Source of the DNA: Oopsacas minuta
Lineage: Eukaryota > Porifera > Hexactinellida > Lyssacinosida > Leucopsacidae
Assembly: GCA_024704765.1 (NCBI GenBank)
Contig: JAKMXF010000354.1
Coordinates: forward strand, 124,690 to 188,689
Direction of reading: 5' to 3'
DNA: 64,000 bases
The notes under the pieces were generated by a model that saw only the letters and a list, made by a program, of their open reading frames with translations, did not search any database and had not been told where the DNA came from. The translations under genes and the position numbers were made by a program. Positions 52,118-62,378 of the stretch are shown piece after piece (the stretch's first letter is position 1; the number at the start of each line of letters is the position of its first letter).

Positions 52118-52551
52118 CTGTTATTTTTTATTCTCAGAAATGGATTGTATAAACCTTTTGACTTATAATGAAGGAACCTTAGCTATTAACAAAGGGAACC
52201 ATAAAATGACATCTTATTCAAACAGATACAAATAATTTACTTTCTGTCTTCTATAATTAGTTTAATCTGAATAGACACTTTCAGTGATTCTTGGAAGTTG
52301 CGTATAAGTGAAATTTATCCTATACAAGATTCAAACTAATTCTCATTAGCTTTCTAAACCCTACCTGCATATATTACAGCTAAGCTCTTTATGTGCCTAT
52401 GCAGCTCTATACTCAGAATATACATATCATTTCCAAGACCTCTCTTACAGATATTTCTACGTTCAGTCCACCAACACTATATAAATCAGTTTCAGGGATA
52501 TACATTATTATACAAATTGAACATTAATTTCAACTATTACAAACCAATCTG
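52118..52551. other. Intergenic, nothing recognised
   Basis: Short AT-rich gap; no feature supported. Confidence 0.35.
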
Positions 52552-55279
52552 ATGGATACTACTAATTCTATGGCGGAAGGAGCAACAGCTAGCAGGTTAA
52601 AGAGTATTGCGGTTAATAATTTCGGTGAAGAAGGACCTGGAGATATGACTCCTAGTACGAGAGAAAAAGCGCAAAGAGAACTGAATGAAACTGAAGAGGG
52701 AACAATCATAGCAATAGCTGAATTAAAACAATTGATTGCTAATGATCCCAAAATTTCTGAGATCATAGATAGGACTGATGATAGTTTTTATCTGAAGTAT
52801 TTGAGAGCAAGGAAGTTTGATGTAGAAAGATCTTTTAGACTAGCACAGAACCATGCTCTCTATCCGGAGAGGATAGGACAGCCTCACATCTACTATAGAT
52901 CTCTCACACCAGGACAGGTACTGGCACTGGAGGAAGGAGTGATAGGAGTATTAGCAAAGAGGGACAATCTTGGAAGAAAGGTGAGTTTGTCCATTGAAAC
53001 ATACATAAATTTGAATCCTGACGTACTACTATTATTTACATCTACGACTACACTCTTTGATATTTAATTTCATTTGTAGATTCTAGTTTTATTTCCTGGC
53101 AAGTGGAACACAGAGACAATGCCTCTGGCAGAGATGCACTCACTTTGTTTCTTGCTTCTGAATATAATGATTGAGAGTGAAGAGACACAAGTCAATGGAT
53201 TTATGGTCCTTTGTGATGCAACAGGATTGTTTTATAGACAACTACTATCTGTAATTACTAACAGAGATCTTGTTTCACATATTGTGCATTTAATTCAGGT
53301 AGATTAGTTTACTCGATTTTTATTCACAGCTGTCAGATTTACATATTTATATTATATCGTATTTAGGAAACATTTCCTGGTAGATTTAAAGAAGCAATCA
53401 TAATTAAACATCCGTGGTATGTGAGTTTGATAAAAACTATGGTCTTTCCTCTCATCAAGAAGAAATTCAGAGATAGGGTTAATTAGAGTTATAATACTTT
53501 ATTTTAGAATACACGAACTCCCCCTTTGTTGGCTTAATTTCATATTTATTACGGTACAGATCTAACCATAGCCGATCTATCAAATTCACTTCATTACAAT
53601 CCTTAATTCATGCTATGCTTAATTCAAATTTCAATTGTTTACGACAATTGAAATTTGAATTAAGAAATTGGACGGATCTTTGGCTAGTTGTCCAAAGATC
53701 CGTCCAGCAGCTTTGAAGACAGATTGACATTTTTTCAAAAGATTAGTATTTGCACTCTGTGGATTATATTATAGATATAGTCTACAGATCAAATTGTGGT
53801 ACTTGGTAACGAGCACTTTAGCTTCTATTGGAATAAATTACATCGCTATTCAAGAGTCTAAAAGTAATTAATTTTATTAGATTCCTTATATATAGCTGAG
53901 CTATAGTAATAGTACAGTTTTTTTGCAATACAAAACCTCATACCCTCATTCGAAAAGGTGACTTTCATTAATCCGACAAAATGACCTTTCTCGAAGATAG
54001 AAAAGCTAATACACAAAAAATGTACTATAGTATAGCTGAGCTATATCTAAGTTATTTGTTATTTTATTTCTTCTTCATTTCAATGGACTCTGATTTATCG
54101 ACCATTTTTCCTGGAACTAATTTATTTCTCTTAGAAAATATAAGTTTACTCAAACAGGGCCAAACTGCCCTCAACCAAACTGATTCAATAGCTATGACAT
54201 TTATTATAATTACCTGTATTTACATGATAACTCAAGTGGCCAGAAAGCCGAAATTGATTATCCATTTTCTTTAATTTGTGCGATGCACCAACATTTAGTA
54301 TCAAGAAATAATTCCAACTGTGATTACGTACAGAATATACCTTAGAGGGTAGTGTAAGCTTATTTGGAATAACTTTAAAGCATTGACTACTGCAGTATAT
54401 TGCTTCGCTAACTAATTGATAGATTGCTTGGTAAGCCATCCTACGATTATTTTGTCGATTATAACATCAGCTTAATTCAGCACTATTGTACATAAATTGT
54501 ATTATAACGTATCATATGCTCCTATATTTTAACTATCAAGTTATTCATAAATATAGGGGCTCTTAATTTCTTATTAATAGCAAGATGTACGTATCTAATG
54601 CGAAGTATTTAGTAACATATGTTGCTACCGTTTTATAGCAATATATATTGTAATGTGATTACTATTTAAAATATACATTTATAGACAATCAGTATATCAA
54701 GAGGCCCTCAGGTCTTTCATTCGGATTTTAACGATTCCCCAATTTGTTGAAGAGTTTCGTTGACCGATAATAAACAAATTTAGTTTCTTTTGAGAGTTTA
54801 TACGATCTATAATTAGATAGTTCTTCATATTACATTATCTTAAGATTAATAAAAATCACTTGTACAAATGTTAGGATGTTATTTCAAGAATAAAACTCTA
54901 TCATATATTCATAGTATGTATATACTTAATTTAGATACACATTTTGGGAGGAGGTCATGCTAATATTGCACAGCGTTTAGGACCAGACTGTCTGCCTGAA
55001 GACTTCAATGGTTCTCAACCAAAATACGATCCAGCCTTCTTTACTCAGGCTATCCAAGAAGCAATCAATAATAATTATCCTCCTTTCAAGCCCTGTCCTC
55101 CTGGCCAAGATATTAGCACCCCAGCATCGTTATCTAAACTCCACAAACGTCACTCATCGCTTTTATCATTTCCTACAACTTCTATTGAAACAAAGCTAGA
55201 GAAATCGCTCTCTCTTCAAAACATTGATGATGAGTTCCACGATGCTATTAGTTTCTCTGTATCCACTCCGCTACCATAA
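52552..55279 (+). CDS. CRAL-TRIO (SEC14-like) lipid-transfer protein, clavesin/TTPAL-like, four exons
   Basis: Exons 52552-52980, 53080-53298, 53367-53477 and 54935-55279, all in phase 0 with GT-AG junctions (AAG/GTGAGT, TTTGTAG/ATT, CAG/GTAGAT, ATTTAG/GAA, AGG/GTTAAT, AATTTAG/ATA), give 367 residues. The CRAL-TRIO N-terminal region contains REKAQRELNE, ELKQLIANDPKI, TDDSFYLKYLRARKFDVERS. The lipid-binding domain follows: NLGRKILVLFPGKWN, VNGFMVLCDATGL, TFPGRFKEAIIIKHPWYVS, FPLIKKKFRDRIHILGGG, LPEDFNGSQPKYDP. The order and loop text fit clavesin, alpha-tocopherol transfer protein-like and RLBP1 proteins, which carry phosphoinositides or small hydrophobic ligands. The Ser/Thr-rich tail after 300 is not conserved. 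Intron 3 (1457 bp) holds the twin hairpins listed separately. Confidence 0.85.
53618..53706. repeat. Two adjacent perfect hairpins in intron 3 of the CRAL-TRIO gene
   Basis: First: arms 53618-53638 and 53644-53664 (21 bp, loop TTACG), core AATTCAAATTTCAATTG. Second: arms 53669-53683 and 53692-53706 (15 bp, loop CTAGTTGT), arm TGGACGGATCTTTGG. The two are only 4 bases apart. Confidence 0.9.
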
Positions 55280-56490
55280 CACACCTGCGGTATACCCAGT
55301 TGGTATTTTATTGCTTTTTGTTAATATTTTTATGCTTATTGCTTTCCAAATTCTACTCTATAATAACCTTCACTTACTTCTCTATATATATATATATATA
55401 TATATTCATCTTATGAGGACTCCTATTCTTCAGGGACGTTGATAAGCACTCAAGGATATTTTAGCTTACTGATTTGTTAATTCGATTCTGAGTATTATGT
55501 TATACATTTGTCTTTAATATTATCTTTAGACCTTTTAACACACTACGCTTGCTATTCCACTTTATTCAGTGACTCACCCATATTGATGTACAACCAATGA
55601 ATTGTGGTTGTTTTGTACGCACTGGCACTCTGTTCCTCGAAATGTGAAAAGTGAAAACCGTAAAATTTGTAAGATTTGCGTTTAATTAATTAATTAAGGA
55701 AATCCCTTTCATTACTCCTCTAATATGACACGAATACAACTCATTGCGTGTTGAATGGTAATTCTATACAATATGCCTTGAATATTGAAACAATAAACAA
55801 AGATAAAGGATTATCTTTCGTACACAATAATGGTGACCTGCTATGCCGTGATGAAATTGCATTTAGTGGAATTATCATTCCAGGTTGGGGGTATATTGCG
55901 GACATTTGTGATTCGAATTTTGATCATTTATCATTATTTTGACTGGAACAATCAACCTTTTTTCGGCTAATAAAACCTATGCTCTGGCTATGATGACATG
56001 CTATTTATCATATCATCAAATAGATTGTTATTATCAAATTGTAAGAGTTTGTCTGAATATTTACATGTTAATATAGTTCTGACACGTTCTAACATTCAGA
56101 GAAATCTCACTTTTCTGAGGAAAGGTGACAAATGTATTGATCTATCAGATTTAAGTTTTCTTCAATTGTACTGAGTATTGACGCTGATATAAACATATAC
56201 TCGCCTGCTAAGGAGCCTTTCATCATAAATTCTTGGGATAAACTAAATTTGCTTTGATTTCACCGGGCATTAAGAGAAATAATTCTGGAGCTATAGGAAA
56301 TACCTTCGAGCAAGAACAAGATAATATTCTACTGGCTATTTACGTATCGTACACCACCATGTTACATACAACAAGATAACTACAGTACATATCAGTATAT
56401 CCTCGCCCGCATGGCCCGCGTACAACTCTGTGCTACTGGTATTTATTTTGAGTGTGGTAAGTATAATTACTCTCCATTCATTAATAGATA
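55280..56490. other. Intergenic, nothing recognised
   Basis: Contains a short (TA)n run at about 55385-55405. No coding or repeat unit supported. Confidence 0.4.
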
Positions 56491-58617
56491 ATGTTTAGCA
56501 AATCTTTATTTAAATTATCCAGTTTGTTACCCCGACGAACTATTATAAATCTCAGATATTTCAGTTCCTATGAATATATCAAGGTGGAGAAGAAAGGTAA
56601 GAATGGCTGTGTACAGCTGATACAACTCAATCGTCCTAAAGCTCTGAATGCTCTCTGTAACGCTCTGCTTATGGAGTTAGGAGACTCTCTCAGAGCTGGA
56701 GAAGCTGATGAATCAGTAGCAGCATTCGTGTTGACTGGAAGTGAGCGCTCGTTTGCAGCCGGAGCAGATATTAAAGAGATGCAGGACATGACTCTACAGG
56801 TATATTTATTTATTTGTTGTGTTTTCTTTATGCAATGTTTGGTTAAATTTGTAATACAATTTGATTTTATGCCTTTTACAAGATTAGTTTAATTCTGAAG
56901 CCAAATAAAGCTAGTTAAAGCAGGCGAATAAATGGCTTACAATTCTAATAAACAAACAATACGATGGAAGTTGGTCTTTTGTATCAGAATATGAGGATAA
57001 TAATAATAATAATAATACAATAAATAAAGAGTCTATCAAAAGGGGAGAGTCCAATTCTTATCGCTCTCCAGGTAATACATATTGTTGGGAACAAGAATCT
57101 GATGATGATAGTAACTATAATGGAGTATTTAGCAATGATTTTAAAACTAGTTTGGATAATAAACTGAGTAGTGACAAAGAATTGTCAATGAAAACACTCA
57201 GCGTTGATCAAAAAAAGTTTTATTTGTATTTAAGAAAGAACGATTTTGGAAGATTTATTCGGATTTTAGAGGAAACTAAGAACTTTGCAAATAATAATAT
57301 TATAATTCCAGAAAGTCTTTTGGAAGATTTTGTTACTATTTTAAATGAATTCACGTATAAAGCACAAGACAAGAGAACTAATTTAGAAACGATACAAGGG
57401 AGATATTCTGATAGAATTGCAAGGAAAACATTGAAACAGCATTCTAAGTCAATATTCATTGAACTTAGAGAGAACATGATGGGGAAATTTGTAAAGATAA
57501 CATCTCTACTACGTCAGAGTAGACAACACATAATAATACCTGCTGCAGGTATATCAGCACTTAATTCTGTAGTAGAAGCTATGATGCATGAATCAGCTTT
57601 GATTAGTAGAGATTATATGAGTGAGCCTAATAGTACTCTTGATAGAAATAACGAAATGTTTTCTCCTTCTAAAACCCTTGCGAAATATGACAGATTACCT
57701 CAATCACCAGGAGAATTAGCGAATACTCAGCTAGGATCAATAGCAAGTCTATCCATTAGCTCACAATTATATTTTGATGTTGTATATGCAGGAGATCAGG
57801 AAGTGGAGTTAAAGATAGCAGACAAGACAACTGATACATCTCTGTTTATAGCTCACAAAAACTGGACCTCGTGTATGAAGGCATTGCAGTTGTTAATTGA
57901 TAAATACCCGTTTCAAAATGATCTCAATAATTAGATGTAGATGAGGTTTCGTATTTTCGGTGCTTATATAAACAGAATGTATTAAATATGCGATTCATAT
58001 GAGCGAAATAAATTTTATACATAAATTCCTATTTTCCATACACATATATTAATGTATATTTATATTCATAGGGTTGTATCAAAAATCAGTTCCTCTCTAA
58101 CTGGGATGTTCTGGCTAAGGTTAGGAAGCCTGTAATCGCGGCTGTTAACGGCTATGCATTGGGAGGAGGTTGTGAGATTGCTATGATGTGTGACATCATC
58201 TTCGCAGGAGAGAAGGCTAAGTTCGGACAGCCAGAGATAAACCTCGGTACTATCCCTGGTGCGGGTGGTACACAGAGGTTGATACGAGCTGTAGGTAAGT
58301 CATTAGCAATGGAAATGTGTCTATCTGGTCTACCAATTGATGCTAAGAAAGCTCTCTCATTTGGTCTGGTGAGTCGTGTCTGTCCCCCGGATAAACTTGT
58401 GGATGAGGCCATACAGCTAGGAGAGAAGATTGCCCAACAATCCAAACTGATTGTATCAATCTGTAAAGATGCTGTGAACAGTTCTTACGAACTTGGTCTG
58501 CAGGAAGGATTAAAATGTGAGAAGAGATTATTCTACACAACATTTGGTACTGAAGACAGGAGAGAGGGAATGACAGCTTTTGTTGAGAAGAGAGCTCCTA
58601 AATTTGTCGAAAATTGA
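56491..58617 (+). CDS. ECHS1: Mitochondrial short-chain enoyl-CoA hydratase, two exons
   Basis: Exons 56491-56799 and 58072-58617 (CTACAG/GTATAT ... TTCATAG/GGTTGT, phase 0) give 284 residues (human 290). It hydrates trans-2-enoyl-CoA in fatty acid and valine breakdown. The first 27 residues ([20 protein letters not shown]...) form a mitochondrial leader. Crotonase motifs: [14 protein letters not shown], the oxyanion-hole segment [32 protein letters not shown] with the catalytic Glu in [23 protein letters not shown] with the second catalytic Glu, and the end [13 protein letters not shown]. The 1272-bp intron contains a separate open frame with PUR repeats on the same strand. Confidence 0.95.
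57188..57934 (+). CDS. PUR-repeat nucleic-acid binding protein (PURA/PURB-like), nested in the ECHS1 intron
   Basis: 248 residues from the first in-frame ATG. Three PUR repeats: [20 protein letters not shown] to [11 protein letters not shown] (about 9-55), [20 protein letters not shown] to LNSVVEAMM (about 85-133), and [20 protein letters not shown] to [13 protein letters not shown] (about 195-243). Pur-alpha proteins bind purine-rich single-stranded DNA and RNA using repeats 1 and 2 and dimerise through repeat 3. The glycine-rich N-terminus of vertebrate PURA is absent. The frame stays open 273 nt further upstream (to 56915) with protein-like Asn/Asp-rich text ([10 protein letters not shown]) but no ATG; an ATG at 56932 (MAYNSNKQ) is one frame off. 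Either the start is at 57188 or a one-base error or indel has split the N-terminus. Single exon. Confidence 0.72.
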   Translation: MKTLSVDQKKFYLYLRKNDFGRFIRILEETKNFANNNIIIPESLLEDFVTILNEFTYKAQDKRTNLETIQGRYSDRIARKTLKQHSKSIFIELRENMMGKFVKITSLLRQSRQHIIIPAAGISALNSVVEAMMHESALISRDYMSEPNSTLDRNNEMFSPSKTLAKYDRLPQSPGELANTQLGSIASLSISSQLYFDVVYAGDQEVELKIADKTTDTSLFIAHKNWTSCMKALQLLIDKYPFQNDLNN

Positions 58618-59510
58618 TTTTAACTTAGGTGATTTATAATATGTATTTTTACTACTGTCTTAACTTCGCTTATAATTGAAGAGATACGATTTTCTCTAGA
58701 ATGGTTACTGTAGCAAGAGTAATTACCTCTTATGTACCGTCTCTCTATGAATAAGCGCCTAGGGTTGCACTGAATGAAAATGAAACAACACAAGTTTCTA
58801 TAACTGAATACATGCTAAGCGTTAGCTTGCATAAAATATACATGTCGGGCGCGGGCGCTCATTCAGTGAAATGTATTGATTATACAGCCGAACCTCTTCG
58901 ATCTGGGCAATATTTTTCCAAAAAGTTTTGAATTTACAGCTAATGTCCCTTATAATAGAGCTATCTTCAGTTGTACTTCATGTCTAACACGTAGCTTAAG
59001 TAGCCACAAACTGTTATACATCTAGATTCGCCAATTCAAATGCATCTCAATATTTTGTGTTATGTACAAATTGGATCTCCCATAGAGTTATTGTTATTTC
59101 TGAGATCCGTGTACCCTCCTGACGAGACTGTCCGTATCTCAGAGGTTCTACTGTAGTATAGACAATTTTTATAAAGAAAATGAATCTATCCAAAAAGGGT
59201 ATGAAATTTGGTAGACTATAATTGGGGATTAGAAAATATAGATATTAGGTGTTTCAGCATACGAATGACTTTCTTTAATACTTATATGGACAAAAATACT
59301 CGCTGCGCCTTCTTCAATTGCAGCCATTATTGTCGGCAGTATGCTCAGCACTTTGTGCCTCGGATTGCCATAAGTGTAAAACAGCTATCAGTAAATATCC
59401 ATCCCTTGTGCGCCAAAAATCAGCCCTTATATACGAACTTTATTATTGAAACAAAGTATATATCCACAGTAGCTGCATGAACCGTGCATCTAGATAGCGT
59501 ATAATTTAGT
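58618..59510. other. Intergenic stretch with one MITE
   Basis: 3' flank of ECHS1 and 5' flank of ATP2C. Only the MITE at 58885-59153 is recognised. Short frames around 59208-59480 have no coding character. Confidence 0.4.
58885..59153. repeat. TA-flanked MITE, 269 bp
   Basis: CAGCCGAACCTCTTCGATC after TA (58883-58884) is inverted-repeated, with mismatches, as CAGTAGAACCTCTGAGATAC before TA (59154-59155). The left end is shared with the repeat at about 20454. Confidence 0.65.
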
Positions 59511-62378
59511 ATGCAAACTGACAACTGCATCATTCCAGAGTCTAACATATCTCCTACAGTCTCCAGACAATCTCTATTACGACTATCTCATTCTGAAGAT
59601 TCTGAGTCAGTAGCGGACAACTGTGAAACACTCCCACTTTTAATTCCAGATAGCTCCCAACAGGAAATAGATCCAGATATGTTGTTCATAAAATCTTCTC
59701 AAGCTTGTCAGTACTCAGTTGATGCAATCATCACACAACTCAGAGTAAGTCAGACACAGGGACTGTCTCATAATGACGTAATTGAGAGACGTCGTATGGC
59801 TGGATGGAATGAATTCCAGGAAGATCCTAGCCCCCCTCTATGGTTACGATACTTGGAACAGTTCAAAGACCCTCTGATACTACTGCTACTGGTATCAGCT
59901 GTTGTCAGTTTGTTAATGCGTCAGTTTGATGATGCCTTTAGTATAACAGCTGCTATCCTCATAGTAGTAACAGTAGCGTTTGTCCAGGAGTACAGAAGCG
60001 AGAAGAGCTTAGAGGCTTTGAAACGACTAGTCCCGTACAAATGTCATGTGTTACGCGAAGCTAAACCTCAGGTCATATCCGCTCGTGAACTGGTACCAGG
60101 AGATATCGTGTTGTTACAGGCAGGAGATAGAGTTCCTGCTGACGTAAGACTGTTTGATATCAATTCTTTCTCTGTTGACGAATCAGGATTCACAGGGGAG
60201 AGCAAGGTTTCTGCTAAATCCGCTTCTGTTGTTGATAAGGAAAGTGATTTTGCAGAGAGACTGAACATATCATATATGGGGACACTGGTGCGGACTGGTA
60301 ACGCTAAGGGGGTTGTGATAGGAACAGGAGAGCAGTCAGAGTTTGGTGAGATATTTCGCGCTATGCAACAAGAAGAAGCTCCAAAGACTCCACTACAAAG
60401 GAACATGGCTAGTCTAGGCAAACAGCTGTCAGTTATCAGTCTCGTAATAATCGGACTGATTCTCCTACTGGGCTGGATACAAGGTAGACCTCTCCTTGAA
60501 ATGTTCACTATAGCCGTGAGTCTAGCAGTAGCAGCTATACCAGAAGGTCTGCCTATTGTAGTTACAGTTACACTAGCATTGGGGGTAATGCGTATGGCTA
60601 ATAGGAAAGCTATTGTAAAGAAGCTTCCTACTGTTGAGACGTTAGGATGTGCTACGGTAGTGTGTACAGATAAAACAGGTACACTAACTCTCAATGAAAT
60701 GAATGTTTCACAGATCTACACTTCAAGAGGCGTACACTTGACAGTAGACATAGGAACTAGTTCTATGTGTGACGAGCAGGGAGGTAGAGTTTCTCTGAGA
60801 GAGACTCCTGACCTCGAATCTCTCGTTCTAGCAGGTACACTTTGTAACAATGCACGTATTGATGCAGATGGTAAGTTGCTGGGACAGTCTACAGAAGGAG
60901 CTCTTCTCCGTCTCTCTCAGAAACTGGGTGTCTCTCATCTGAGGAGATCGTACAAGCGTCTAACCGAGCATCCTTTCAGCAGTGAGTCTAAAGTTATGTC
61001 TGTCTTAGTTTCAAATATTAACGAACCTATTAAACAGCTATGGTACATTAAGGGCGCGTTAGAGAATGTTCTCCCAAATTGTCGCTCCTTCTTCGGACAT
61101 AAAGAATTACTGACTGAGGAAGATAGAGAAGATATCCGTTCAGCTGCTCTCATGATGGGAAGGAAGAGTTTGAGAGTATTGGCTGTAGCTCAGGGACCAG
61201 AAACTGATCAGCTGTTTTTCTTAGGTCTCTTTGGGATACGAGACCCTATAAGACCGGGGGTAACAGAGTCGGTGAACTCTCTCTTGTGTGGAGGAGTTAA
61301 GGTTAAGATGGTGACAGGTGACGCGAGAGAGACTGCCATGAGTATAGCAAGAGATCTGGGGCTAGTAGCTAGCTCTCTCTCTGAGATTGAATCTGCTGCT
61401 CATATAGCTGTATCCGGTAAGGAATTAGAAGATATGGACAGTCGTAATAAGGAAGATGCTATCAATAGAGCTGTAGTGTTCTACCGTGTTACTCCTAAAT
61501 TAAAGATAGCAATTGTACGTGCGTTACAAGCTCGTAAGGAGGTAGTGGCGATGACAGGAGATGGAACCAATGACGCAATAGCAGTGAGAGGAGCAGACAT
61601 AGGTGTGGCTATGGGGAAGAGTGGAACAGATGTCTGCAGAGAAGCTGGCGACCTAATCCTGATTAACGACAATTTTTCTACAATAATGGCTGCAATTGAA
61701 GAAGGTAAAGGTATATTCTACAATATCAGGAACTTTCTCAGATTTCAGCTCAGTACAAGTATTGCTGCTATTGCTCTAATTGCTATTGCAACCCTCATTG
61801 GATACCCTAATCCTCTTAATGCAATGCAGATTCTATGGATTAATATTATAATGGACGGACCTCCTGCTCAGAGCTTGGGGGTAGAGCCAGTAGACAGAGA
61901 TGTAATGAATAAACCACCTAGACAGGTGCATAAGGCTGTTCTCAGCTGGCGCATACTATTCGGAGCTGTTCTGAATGCATTTGTCATCGTATTGGGAGTA
62001 ATGTGGGTGTTCCAGCATGAAATGCAGGATAAAGCTATTACAAGGAGAGACACGACAATGACATTTACTTGCTTTGTGCTATGTGATATGTTCAATGCAC
62101 TCAGCTGTAGGTCTCAAGAGAAGTCAGTATTCCAGCTGGGATTCTTTACCAATACTACTTTTCTAATCGCAGTCGGATTCAGTCTATTCGGTCAGCTGAT
62201 GGTTATATATTTCGGCCCTCTACAATCTATTTTCCAGACAGAAGCTCTGACTATAAATGACCTCCTAACTCTTACAGCTATTGCATCTTCTGTCTGGTTA
62301 GCAGATGAGGTGAGGAAGCTTGTGGTAAGGTGCTGGAGATCTCATACCTCATCCAAAGGCAAACTTTATGATTATTGA
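59511..62378 (+). CDS. ATP2C1: Secretory-pathway Ca2+/Mn2+ ATPase (SPCA)
   Basis: 955 residues, single exon. A P2A-type pump that loads Ca2+ and Mn2+ into the Golgi, where Mn2+ supports glycosyltransferases. All P-type landmarks are seen: actuator TGES (228-231), M4 ion-site AAIPEGLPIV (342-350), phosphorylation DKTGTLT (387-393), KGALENVL in the nucleotide domain, KMVTGDARETA, and hinge MTGDGTNDA (681-689). M5-M6 read LRFQLSTSIAAIALI and WINIIMDGPPAQSLGVEP, with the Asn/Asp of the single Ca2+ site typical of SPCA. The first 60 residues are a soluble Ser-rich head. There is no clear EF-hand-like N-terminal motif, so ATP2C1 versus ATP2C2 is not settled and a single invertebrate SPCA is likely. 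Complete and undamaged. Confidence 0.95.
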   Translation: MQTDNCIIPESNISPTVSRQSLLRLSHSEDSESVADNCETLPLLIPDSSQQEIDPDMLFIKSSQACQYSVDAIITQLRVSQTQGLSHNDVIERRRMAGWNEFQEDPSPPLWLRYLEQFKDPLILLLLVSAVVSLLMRQFDDAFSITAAILIVVTVAFVQEYRSEKSLEALKRLVPYKCHVLREAKPQVISARELVPGDIVLLQAGDRVPADVRLFDINSFSVDESGFTGESKVSAKSASVVDKESDFAERLNISYMGTLVRTGNAKGVVIGTGEQSEFGEIFRAMQQEEAPKTPLQRNMASLGKQLSVISLVIIGLILLLGWIQGRPLLEMFTIAVSLAVAAIPEGLPIVVTVTLALGVMRMANRKAIVKKLPTVETLGCATVVCTDKTGTLTLNEMNVSQIYTSRGVHLTVDIGTSSMCDEQGGRVSLRETPDLESLVLAGTLCNNARIDADGKLLGQSTEGALLRLSQKLGVSHLRRSYKRLTEHPFSSESKVMSVLVSNINEPIKQLWYIKGALENVLPNCRSFFGHKELLTEEDREDIRSAALMMGRKSLRVLAVAQGPETDQLFFLGLFGIRDPIRPGVTESVNSLLCGGVKVKMVTGDARETAMSIARDLGLVASSLSEIESAAHIAVSGKELEDMDSRNKEDAINRAVVFYRVTPKLKIAIVRALQARKEVVAMTGDGTNDAIAVRGADIGVAMGKSGTDVCREAGDLILINDNFSTIMAAIEEGKGIFYNIRNFLRFQLSTSIAAIALIAIATLIGYPNPLNAMQILWINIIMDGPPAQSLGVEPVDRDVMNKPPRQVHKAVLSWRILFGAVLNAFVIVLGVMWVFQHEMQDKAITRRDTTMTFTCFVLCDMFNALSCRSQEKSVFQLGFFTNTTFLIAVGFSLFGQLMVIYFGPLQSIFQTEALTINDLLTLTAIASSVWLADEVRKLVVRCWRSHTSSKGKLYDY

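Noticed and set aside
55224-55442. Hydrophobic 72-codon frame after the CRAL-TRIO gene
   Set aside because: Overlaps the CRAL-TRIO 3' end in another frame and reads through a (TA)n microsatellite, giving an IYIYIYI artefact.
60068-60694. 208-codon minus-strand open frame
   Set aside because: Shadow of the ATP2C gene, which has all P-type ATPase motifs on the plus strand.
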